Positions 1 through 5,059 of a DNA stretch of 11,607 bases are shown here, piece after piece (position 1 is the stretch's first letter; each line of letters opens with the position of its first letter). The position numbers were made by a program, and so were the translations under genes. The notes beneath the pieces are model-generated. The model had not been told where the DNA came from. It saw only the letters and a list, made by a program, of their open reading frames with translations, and searched no databases. This stretch comes from Candidatus Iainarchaeum sp. GTDB taxonomy: Archaea; Iainarchaeota; Iainarchaeia; Iainarchaeales; JAAZKV01. The DNA lies in assembly GCA_026397035.1 (NCBI GenBank), contig JAPLVQ010000138.1:1-11607 (forward strand), in the 5' to 3' direction.

Positions 1-590
1 AATCCTGTTACTGTGACCGTTTCTGAGAAAGTTACATTTACATCAATGACTTCTCCAACAAAATGTCTGCCGTTGGCAGTTGCAGTAGTAACATTAGTTA
101 CTGTTGGCGCTGTTGTGTCAATCTTAATATTCTTATTAGTTTTCAAAGAATTTGCATCTGGCACGCTAATAGTTGTGCTGGTATAATTTGCACCATGAGC
201 TGTATTTGATATCCCTCCTCCATTGAGATCAATAGAAGTAGCATTTAAATCCAAACTCGTCTGGCCTGCTGCAATAGTATATTTGAAACAAAGCTGATTA
301 TTGTCGCGTGCATTTCCATCAAAATATATTCCGTTTGCATCCGCTCCTGAACTTAATTTTAGTACAGGCAAACCAGGTCCAATTAAATTCACATTCTGGT
401 CAAATGTTATGTTAACATCAATAATTGCTCCAACACCATATACTCCATCTGCCGTGCTGGAAGTAATATTAGTAATTGCTGGCGCACTGGCGATGGCTCC
501 GCCAAGCGCGACAATCATAAATAATAAAACTAAAAAAATAGAAATTGCTCTGCCTCCTTTAATTATTTTACCCTTATTATTCACATCCAT
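1..590 (-). CDS. Secreted surface protein with SwmB/Ig-like repeats (5' part only; runs off the left edge)
   Basis: Reading leftwards from an ATG at 590 the frame is open to the window edge, giving 196 visible residues. The N-terminus has a basic stretch (residues 6-14) followed by a hydrophobic segment (about 15-34), read as a signal peptide or membrane anchor. Residue 37 onward is a beta-rich repeat beginning APAITNITSSTADGVYG; a second copy begins near residue 161 (APTVTNVTTATANGRHFVGE), a period of about 124 residues. The pattern 'TSxTADGxY..GxxIDVNVTF...VTVTG' and the linker 'NKNIKIDTTAPTV' match SwmB-type cadherin/Ig-like repeats known mainly from large bacterial surface proteins. At least six N-X-T sequons (NIT, NIT, NAT, NYT, NVT, NVT) suggest N-glycosylation. 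The likely role is adhesion or cell envelope; that is inference. Repeats like this are often horizontally acquired. The 3' end and total size are unknown. Confidence 0.85.
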   Translation of the reverse strand, partial: MDVNNKGKIIKGGRAISIFLVLLFMIVALGGAIASAPAITNITSSTADGVYGVGAIIDVNITFDQNVNLIGPGLPVLKLSSGADANGIYFDGNARDNNQLCFKYTIAAGQTSLDLNATSIDLNGGGISNTAHGANYTSTTISVPDANSLKTNKNIKIDTTAPTVTNVTTATANGRHFVGEVIDVNVTFSETVTVTG

Positions 591-650
591 AAACAAACCC
601 CCGCAACTAAATCTGCTCTAAATAGTTGAACCGAAAGACTTAATAACCTA

Positions 651-660
651 GTTTAAAACA
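651..660 (-). promoter_or_regulatory. TATA-like box of the surface-protein gene
   Basis: The minus strand reads TGTTTTAAAC here. An archaeal start about 25 nt downstream would fall near 630, leaving a leader of roughly 40 nt before the ATG at 590. Judged by eye only. Confidence 0.35.
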
Positions 661-767
661 TTTTCAGGGGAAATTAGGTGTCAAAGAGTTTTTTTTACGA
701 TTTTTTTTTCAAGAAATAATAGTAAGTATTTGGAATTTTTTTTGTACTTAAATTTTAGTTCTTTATA

Positions 768-840
768 TGGACTTTGGGGGATTCGCACCCCCGATTTCGT
801 CGTTGCGAACGACGCGTCCTAGCTGCTAGACTAAAAGCCC
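768..840 (-). tRNA. tRNA-Ala (anticodon CGC)
   Basis: A full 73-nt cloverleaf folds on the minus strand. The acceptor stem GGGCTTT/AAAGTCC contains the G3:U70 wobble that marks alanine tRNA, with discriminator A73. The anticodon stem CGTCG/CGACG closes a seven-base loop TTCGCAA, giving anticodon CGC at 34-36. The variable region is AAATC and the T stem is GGGGG/CCCCC. CCA is not encoded (the next bases are TAT). Odd points: the T loop is TGCGAAT, with G instead of U/pseudouridine at position 55, and the eight-base D loop AGCAGCTA lacks the usual GG pair, so the normal G18-Psi55 and G19-C56 elbow contacts are not both possible. The U8-A9 dinucleotide is present. Confidence 0.9.
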
Positions 841-1067
841 CTAATATATTACTATTCATCTTGTTCTTATTTTTTAATATAGTGGGGCATGGAACGTTTG
901 CCCATTTGGTTCAGTTCTCTGCCTCGCACTGTTTTTTTCAAATATTTCACTTACAAATTGAATTGCGAGCATTGCTTTAAATTTTTATTAGGGCTGGAAA
1001 CCCCATAATAACCGCCTAGCAAAAATTGCACATCCTTATTGACTACGACACTTCTGCCAAAGCCTAT
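841..1067. other. Intergenic stretch without a recognised gene
   Basis: Between the AbiEii stop and tRNA-Ala I find the tRNA promoter and little else. On the plus strand a TATA-like CTTTAAATTT (975-984) lies ahead of a short GGG...CCC hairpin (991-1004), which could belong to a small RNA, but no C/D or H/ACA box set is visible. On the minus strand the AbiEii frame stays open for about 38 codons after its TGA; the encoded peptide resembles nothing I recognise. Confidence 0.4.
869..880 (-). promoter_or_regulatory. TATA-like box of tRNA-Ala
   Basis: The minus strand reads ATATTAAAAAAT, centred about 34 nt before the mature 5' end of the tRNA at 840. This would place the start a few bases upstream of the mature tRNA, as expected for a short 5' leader removed by RNase P. 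Confidence 0.4.
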
Positions 1068-1808
1068 TCAGACGAATTTCTTTATTTCTTTTTTAAGCTC
1101 TTCAAATTTTGGCAATTCGTTGAATACGAGTTGTTTTAATTCAGCCATAAATATTTTTTCCTTTTCGGAGAGTTTCTCGTAAAATGCCTTTTTTGAGAAA
1201 GTTTCTTTGTAGAATGCAAGTTTTTCCATAATTAACTCTTTTTTTGGAGCAGCCCCTCTTTTTATTAAAAACCAGAGGTCGTACGCATCACGGGCTTTGT
1301 TTCTAGTCATTATCGCCCGCACTTTTTCCGCCGCAACCTCGGTTAAATTCATGCCGGAAATGATTCTGGTGGGTAGCCCGTAAAGGTTGTTTTCTATCAA
1401 GTAATTTTGCGGTTTTTCAATCACGTTTTCCCTTTTGCTTATTTCTATGTATAAATAACAAAGATCCCTTTCTGTTTTGTGAAGCGGTCCTTTTGCACTT
1501 ATCCTGAAAGATAATCCCAAATCCTCGTCTTTCACTATTTTGATTTCATTTTCAATTCCGTATTGTTCAAGGAAGTTTGATGTTTTTTCTGTTAATTTTG
1601 TATTTATTTTTTCTTTTGCGGTAAAATCAAGGTCTTCAGAAAACCGCGGCAGACCGTTAAAGAACCATAAATATGTGCCGCCCTTAAAAACCAACGGCTC
1701 TTCTGATAGCGCGCACAAGCTTATTGACTGGAGGTAGTGTTTTTCTTGCTGGCGCGGTTTATAACCGTTGATTTTTGCAAGGTTCTTTATTTCACTTTCT
1801 GTCAGCAT
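1068..1808 (-). CDS. abiEii: AbiEii-type nucleotidyltransferase toxin
   Basis: A 246-residue protein of the AbiEii/nucleotidyltransferase family, the toxin of type IV-like AbiE systems; characterised relatives transfer nucleotides onto tRNA or other acceptors and arrest growth or abort phage infection. Visible motifs: GGT in 'VFKGGTYLW' (residues 43-45), the metal-binding motif RFSEDLDF (55-62, D59 and D61), an EK pair (161-162), and 'TRNKARDAYDLWFL' (about 168-181) with the conserved RD..D. I chose the ATG at 1808 because AAGGTGG sits five bases upstream; the frame also allows a GTG at 1817. The gene overlaps the end of the antitoxin gene (ATGCTGA), so the pair is translationally coupled. 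The length is slightly short for the family but the core motifs are intact, so an active enzyme is likely. The acceptor it modifies cannot be told from the sequence. Confidence 0.9.
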   Translation of the reverse strand: MLTESEIKNLAKINGYKPRQQEKHYLQSISLCALSEEPLVFKGGTYLWFFNGLPRFSEDLDFTAKEKINTKLTEKTSNFLEQYGIENEIKIVKDEDLGLSFRISAKGPLHKTERDLCYLYIEISKRENVIEKPQNYLIENNLYGLPTRIISGMNLTEVAAEKVRAIMTRNKARDAYDLWFLIKRGAAPKKELIMEKLAFYKETFSKKAFYEKLSEKEKIFMAELKQLVFNELPKFEELKKEIKKFV

Positions 1809-2383
1809 TTCAACCACCTTTTTAGTTTGCTTTTTCCTCTTCCGGAGTATTTGTCTGCATATTCAATTATTTTGTTTTTGTCCATTTCGGGAAGCAATTC
1901 ATCAACAAAGCTTTGCGGTATTTTATTTAGAATAATCGAGTCAATTAAAGCTTTTTCGGCATCTGCCAGCATAATATAGCTCGTTGATTTTCTTTCCTTT
2001 TTAAAGCCATAAAACAATTCTTTTGGTATTTTCCTGTAAATTATGCCCAGTTTTTTGTAATAAATGCTCCTCTTTGGTGTTGCGCATTCAATCACTGCGG
2101 GGACCTGAAGCATTTTTTTTTGCAGATAAAGGGCGGTTGTAAATGAAATATATGCTGGTTCCATCAGCTGGCTGGCTATTACAAATTCATCATCATCAAA
2201 ACTTATTTTTCCTTTGATTAATTGTACTGCCAGTTTCTTTTTTGCCAACCTGTTCAGGTATACGGATGCTATGGATTTGCTTTTTTGGATGAAGTTTGCC
2301 AATTGCTGGGAGGAAAAAACTGCCCTTCTTGAATCAATAGCCCTATCCCGAATCTCGTACAATGAAAGCTCTTTTTTTGCCAT
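1802..2383 (-). CDS. abiEi: AbiEi-type antitoxin / transcriptional regulator
   Basis: A 193-residue protein resembling AbiEi antitoxins (COG5340 type). The N-terminus forms a winged helix-turn-helix (about residues 5-65: 'SSQQLANFIQKSKSIASVYLNRLAKKKL', then a beta wing 'KGKISFDDDEFVIAS'). The C-terminal domain carries the family pattern 'EPAYISFTTALYLQ', 'VIECATPKRS' and 'YIMLADAEKALIDSI'. The frame extends to a GTG at 2389, but that codon lies inside the operator palindrome; the ATG at 2383, preceded by GGTGTG, is the better start. It precedes and overlaps the toxin gene, the usual antitoxin-first order. AbiEi proteins neutralise the toxin and repress their own promoter by binding inverted repeats, which fits the large palindrome just upstream. 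Confidence 0.88.
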   Translation of the reverse strand: MAKKELSLYEIRDRAIDSRRAVFSSQQLANFIQKSKSIASVYLNRLAKKKLAVQLIKGKISFDDDEFVIASQLMEPAYISFTTALYLQKKMLQVPAVIECATPKRSIYYKKLGIIYRKIPKELFYGFKKERKSTSYIMLADAEKALIDSIILNKIPQSFVDELLPEMDKNKIIEYADKYSGRGKSKLKRWLKC

Positions 2384-2384
2384 A

Positions 2385-2422
2385 AACACACCAATATAAC
2401 AATATTGTTATCTAGGTGTGTT
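2385..2422. promoter_or_regulatory. 38-bp inverted repeat, probable AbiEi operator
   Basis: A 16-bp perfect palindrome ATAACAATATTGTTAT (2396-2411) is flanked at 3 bp on each side by perfectly complementary 8-bp arms, AACACACC (2385-2392) and GGTGTGTT (2415-2422). Of 19 base-pair positions only two mismatch, both in the 3-bp spacers. It begins 2 bp upstream of the antitoxin ATG and covers the expected transcription start about 25 nt below the TATA box at 2431-2440. Position and symmetry fit an autorepression site. Such a sequence could also act as an RNA hairpin in the leader that masks the GGTGTG ribosome binding site. Confidence 0.75.
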
Positions 2423-2430
2423 AATAAAAC

Positions 2431-2440
2431 AATTTTTAAA
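2431..2440 (-). promoter_or_regulatory. TATA-like box of the abiEi-abiEii operon
   Basis: The minus strand reads TTTAAAAATT, preceded by the purine-containing ACAAACC that could serve as a BRE. The predicted start, about 25 nt downstream (near 2410), falls at the centre of the operator palindrome. Confidence 0.55.
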
Positions 2441-2484
2441 GGTTTGTGCTGGAAAGATTAAGTTTGAACTATAATAAAATGCCT

Positions 2485-2814
2485 CTACTCTTTTTTTAGA
2501 GCCCCAGCAGGCGGAGTATACTCCGCGTCTATTATATCATCCTTGCTTTTGCGGATACGCCGGCTATTCTTTAAATATGTGTATAATGCCGCTTCAACCA
2601 ATTTTTTGCAAAAATCTTCAACTGGCACTTCATTGGCTTTTTGCTTGAGTTTTTCCCACAACTGAGGGAAAAATTCTTTCATAAAAATCACGGTTGCCAT
2701 TTCGGCTTTACTTTCATACACTCTCCGCTCATGCTCTCTTCCACAGCCATGGCAAAAATAATGTTCAATTATCATTAATACATCTTGCCTGATATAGTTC
2801 AAAAATCTTTCCAT
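2485..2814 (-). CDS. Small unknown protein with a CxxC-H motif
   Basis: A 109-residue protein I do not recognise. It starts at an ATG at 2814 with no clear ribosome binding site. Residues 20-28 read FCHGCGREH: C21 and C24 with H22 and H28 could form half of a zinc site, possibly completed by a partner or a dimer, as there is no second CxxC (the only other cysteine is near residue 69). The rest looks helical and charged (about 35-90), with a basic run 'KNSRRIRKSK' before an acidic tail. It lies between tRNA-Pro and the AbiE operon on the same strand, about 100 bp upstream of the antitoxin gene, with the operon's own promoter in between. It may be an accessory gene carried with the AbiE module, but nothing shows a functional link. 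Confidence 0.65.
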   Translation of the reverse strand: MERFLNYIRQDVLMIIEHYFCHGCGREHERRVYESKAEMATVIFMKEFFPQLWEKLKQKANEVPVEDFCKKLVEAALYTYLKNSRRIRKSKDDIIDAEYTPPAGALKKE

Positions 2815-2860
2815 GTCAAAATTGTTCTTTCAGATTTTTTGTAGTGCAATGGACACAGAT

Positions 2861-3016
2861 TGGGGCATGGGAGGATTGAACTCCCGCCTGACGCTCGTTC
2901 ACACCCTTTCCAAATGCAAAGCATACTCTATCAAGCAGCCACACTGCGCAGATAGTGTCCTGTTGCACCGGGGTCGGTGCCCCGAAGCGCCGATACTACC
3001 ACTATACTAACGCCCC
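2861..3016 (-). tRNA. tRNA-Pro (anticodon CGG) with an 85-nt intron
   Basis: Exon 1 (3016-2981) and exon 2 (2895-2861) form a standard cloverleaf. The acceptor stem is GGGGCGT/ATGCCCC with A73; U8-A9 are present; the D arm GTAT-AGTGGTA-GTAT has the conserved GG; the anticodon stem is GGCGC/GCGTC; the loop is TTCGGGA with anticodon CGG; the variable region is AGGC; the T arm GGGAG-TTCAATC-CTCCC has a canonical loop. CCA is not encoded. The intron lies between positions 37 and 38, the standard archaeal site. A DNA hairpin sits immediately upstream (3018-3034). Identity rests on the anticodon reading; G35-G36 and A73 agree with proline. Confidence 0.92.
2896..2980 (-). other. Archaeal tRNA intron with canonical bulge-helix-bulge splice motif
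   Basis: The intron begins GCACCGACCC and ends GGGTGTGAACG. A complete motif can be drawn: anticodon stem GGCGC/GCGTC; 3' bulge CG^A; central 4-bp helix TTCG/TGAA (one G-U pair); 5' bulge GG^G; then helix CACC/GGTG. Cuts after the second base of each 3-nt bulge give exactly the 37/38 junction expected for the tRNA splicing endonuclease. The CACC needed for the distal helix can alternatively pair inside the intron (GCACCG-ACCC-CGGTGC). Further hairpins ACACT/AGTGT and ATGC-TTT-GCAT lie within the intron. No C/D-box guide RNA is evident. Confidence 0.85.
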
Positions 3017-3038
3017 TGAACCTTGCTAAGGTTCTCGA

Positions 3039-3070
3039 ACGAATTTGGGCTATTTTCAATAGCCCAGAAA
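3039..3070 (+). repeat. 32-bp exact direct repeat, copy 1
   Basis: Identical to 3229-3260. The repeat consists of ACGAATTT, the hairpin GGGCTAT-TTTCA-ATAGCCC and the tail AGAAA. The bases after the two copies also remain similar (a shared ATTTGAATT), so the duplicated block may be longer and partly decayed. Confidence 0.9.
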
Positions 3071-3228
3071 ACGATCATTTGAATTGCAAGCTAATTCCCT
3101 AGAACCTTGCTAAGGTTCGCGACCTTGCAAAACAATGTTTTGCGAGGCACTAAGCAAACCCCTGGGTTTGCGAGGCTTCGCGAAATATAATTTCGCTTAG
3201 TCGTAAAATGCTTCGGCATCTTGCAATG

Positions 3229-3260
3229 ACGAATTTGGGCTATTTTCAATAGCCCAGAAA
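3229..3260 (+). repeat. 32-bp exact direct repeat, copy 2
   Basis: Second copy of the element at 3039-3070, 190 bp further on, in the same orientation and with no mismatch. Confidence 0.9.
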
Positions 3261-3370
3261 GCAATTTGAATTTTAATTTAGTCAAGTGCATTAAGCTTTG
3301 CTTAATTCCAAGTTTATTCTATCTGTATTGTTATCTATATTGTCATTACTAAACTTTGTTTTGTTAAACC

Positions 3371-3379
3371 AATTTAAAT
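3371..3379 (+). promoter_or_regulatory. TATA-like box of the small-ORF/enolase transcript
   Basis: AATTTAAAT preceded by AACC (a possible BRE). The predicted start is near 3400, upstream of both candidate starts of the small ORF. The following 80 nt are a T-rich leader free of ATG. Confidence 0.5.
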
Positions 3380-3484
3380 CCTTCGTATCTTTCTTGAGTA
3401 GTTTTGTTAAGCAAGTTATTGATTTTATTAAGTAAGTATTTGGTTTTGTTTTGTAAGGTTTTAGTTTATTTAAGGGTTGATTTT

Positions 3485-3700
3485 GTGATTAAGAAGAATA
3501 CTAAAATTGTTTTTGAGGATGGGAATGGTCCAATTGATGGCGTTCTTGAAGGAGGCATTCCTTTGACCAAAGGGGAAACAATTAATTTTAATGTTGATGG
3601 CAAAGTTTATGTGTATATAGTTAAAGAAAAAACAATTGATTGTATTTTGAAAGGAAAGGATCAGTTAATTAACATAGTTTATGTTTTAGGAAAAAAGTGA
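3485..3700 (+). CDS. Small beta-rich unknown protein upstream of enolase
   Basis: A 71-residue protein from a GTG at 3485, with AAGGGTTGAT upstream as a plausible ribosome binding site. The frame is open upstream to a TTG at 3404, which would add 27 hydrophobic residues; those come from a T-rich leader and look non-coding, although a nearly leaderless TTG start cannot be excluded. The protein alternates strand-like segments and glycine turns ('[22 protein letters not shown]', then '[25 protein letters not shown]'), suggesting a small beta barrel or sandwich. I recognise no family. The TGA at 3698-3700 overlaps the GAGGTG ribosome binding site of enolase, so the two genes are almost certainly co-transcribed and possibly coupled. 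Confidence 0.6.
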   Translation: MIKKNTKIVFEDGNGPIDGVLEGGIPLTKGETINFNVDGKVYVYIVKEKTIDCILKGKDQLINIVYVLGKK

Positions 3701-3704
3701 GGTG
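3699..3704 (+). promoter_or_regulatory. Ribosome binding site deciding the enolase start
   Basis: GAGGTG, 7 nt before the ATG at 3712, complements the archaeal 16S 3' end. It rules against the GTG at 3697, which lies within this site. Confidence 0.8.
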
Positions 3705-3711
3705 TATTAAA

Positions 3712-5013
3712 ATGGCAAAGATTTTGAATGTGAAGGCTAGGGAGATTTTGGATTCGAGAGGGAATCCTACTGTTGAGTGTGATGTAATTACCAAGAATGG
3801 TTTATTTAGGGCTGCTGTGCCTAGCGGGGCTAGTACTGGTGTTTATGAAGCTCTTGAATTGCGTGATGGGGACAAGAATAGGTATTTTGGAAAAGGGGTA
3901 TTAAAAGCTGTTGAGAATGTGAACAAAAAAATTGCTCCGCTAATTCTTGGACAAAATCCTGCCGACCAAAAATTAATTGATGGAATAATGATTAATGCTG
4001 ACGGCACTGAAAATAAATCAAAGTTCGGGGCGAATGCTATTTTAGCCGTTTCAATGGCTGTGTGTAAAGCGGGTGCTGAAGCGAAGAAAGTTTCTTTATA
4101 CAAGCACGTTGCTGACCTTGCGGGAGTAAATGACTCAAGTATTCTTCCTGTTCCAAGTTTTAATGTGATTAATGGTGGAAAGCATGCGGGTAATGAGCTT
4201 GCCATGCAGGAATTTATGCTTCTTCCAACTGGCGCGCCAAGTTTTGCAGAAGGATTGCGTTACGGTACGGAAGTTTTCCACACTTTGAGAGGAATTATTA
4301 AAGAAAAATATGGTCAGAACGCGATTAACGCCGGGGATGAGGGCGGATTTGCTACTAATGTAAAGAATGCAAAAGAAGCTCTTGATTTACTAACGCTCGC
4401 AATTGAAAAAGCTGGGTACAAGGGAAAAGTAAGGATTGGAATGGATGTTGCTGCAAGCGAATTTTTTGAAGGAGAGAAAAAAAAATATAACTTAACTTTC
4501 AAGAGTAAATCTCCTGAGCTAAAGAGCGGAGAAGAAATGGTAGAATATTATTCTTCTCTTGTGAAAGATTATGATATTATTTCAATTGAGGACCCGTTTG
4601 ACCAGGATGATTTTGAATCATACGCTAAACTCACTTCGAAGATAGGAAAAGATGTTCAAATAGTTGGGGATGATTTATTAGTAACTAATGTTAAGCGAAT
4701 AAAAACGGGTATTGAAAAGAAAGCGTGCAACGCTCTACTTTTGAAAGTAAATCAAATAGGGACTGTAATTGAATCAATTGATGCCTGCCTAATGGCTCAA
4801 AAAGCAGGGTGGGGCGTAATGGTTTCGCACAGAAGCGGAGAGACTGAAGACTCTTTTATTGCGGATCTTGTAGTTGGTTTAAGAACAGGGCAAATAAAAA
4901 CTGGCGCTCCTTGCCGAAGCGAAAGGCTCGCAAAATACAATCAGCTCTTAAGAATAGAAGAAGAGCTTGGAGCGGGTGCGAAGTACGCTGGAAAGAATTT
5001 TAGGAAGCCCTGA
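3712..5013 (+). CDS. eno: Enolase (phosphopyruvate hydratase)
   Basis: A 433-residue cytoplasmic enzyme converting 2-phosphoglycerate to phosphoenolpyruvate in glycolysis and gluconeogenesis. The length is normal for the family. All key elements are visible: DSRGNPT (14-20), the substrate loop PSGASTG (37-43), H158, E167 in MQEFM, the catalytic acid E210 in GDEGGFA, metal ligands D245, E293 (IEDPFDQ) and D320, the catalytic base K345 (LLLKVNQIG), S372-H-R-S375 ([10 protein letters not shown]) and K396. The start is the ATG at 3712 behind a strong GAGGTG. It follows a small ORF by 11 nt and precedes a kinase-like gene, with the phosphoglycerate mutase acting one step earlier in the pathway just beyond. 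Nothing suggests inactivity. Confidence 0.98.
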   Translation: MAKILNVKAREILDSRGNPTVECDVITKNGLFRAAVPSGASTGVYEALELRDGDKNRYFGKGVLKAVENVNKKIAPLILGQNPADQKLIDGIMINADGTENKSKFGANAILAVSMAVCKAGAEAKKVSLYKHVADLAGVNDSSILPVPSFNVINGGKHAGNELAMQEFMLLPTGAPSFAEGLRYGTEVFHTLRGIIKEKYGQNAINAGDEGGFATNVKNAKEALDLLTLAIEKAGYKGKVRIGMDVAASEFFEGEKKKYNLTFKSKSPELKSGEEMVEYYSSLVKDYDIISIEDPFDQDDFESYAKLTSKIGKDVQIVGDDLLVTNVKRIKTGIEKKACNALLLKVNQIGTVIESIDACLMAQKAGWGVMVSHRSGETEDSFIADLVVGLRTGQIKTGAPCRSERLAKYNQLLRIEEELGAGAKYAGKNFRKP

Positions 5014-5059
5014 TTTTAATCATAGTAACTTTTTTATTCTGCCGTGTGCTTCTATTTCC

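Larger units (their letters stand above)
3018..3306. repeat. Array of nine short hairpins in an intergenic spacer
   Basis: Consecutive inverted repeats, arm lengths in bp: GAACCTT-GCT-AAGGTTC at 3018-3034 and again at 3102-3118 (7); GGGCTAT-TTTCA-ATAGCCC at 3047-3065 and again at 3237-3255 (7); GCAAAAC-AAT-GTTTTGC at 3127-3143 (7); GCAAACCC-CT-GGGTTTGC at 3154-3171 (8); GCGAAAT-ATA-ATTTCGC at 3180-3196 (7); ATGC-TTCG-GCAT at 3208-3219 (4, UUCG tetraloop); ATTAAGC-TTT-GCTTAAT at 3290-3306 (7). All arms are perfect and loops are 2-5 nt. TTTGCGAGGC follows two of them (3139-3148, 3167-3176). No T-run follows the stems, so these are not ordinary terminators, and no credible ORF crosses them. Function unknown. 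Confidence 0.85.

Noticed and set aside
700..740. T-runs on the plus strand next to tRNA-Ala as a terminator
   Set aside because: The tRNA is on the minus strand, where these are A-runs; no plus-strand gene ends here.
955..1067. Possible read-through extension of AbiEii beyond its TGA (about 38 open codons)
   Set aside because: The catalytic core is complete before the stop, the extension resembles no known tail, and 38 stop-free codons can occur by chance. No recoding signal was seen.
2813..3010. 65-codon plus-strand frame
   Set aside because: It lies antisense to the intron-containing tRNA-Pro.
3091..3291. 66-codon minus-strand frame across the hairpin array
   Set aside because: It is made of the inverted repeats themselves, has no ribosome binding site and gives no protein-like sequence.
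3018..3306. CRISPR array
   Set aside because: Repeats are of several kinds, with irregular distances and no unique spacers of constant length; no cas genes are nearby.
3697..3711. GTG at 3697 as the enolase start
   Set aside because: It would lie inside the GAGGTG ribosome binding site and add five residues not found in enolases.
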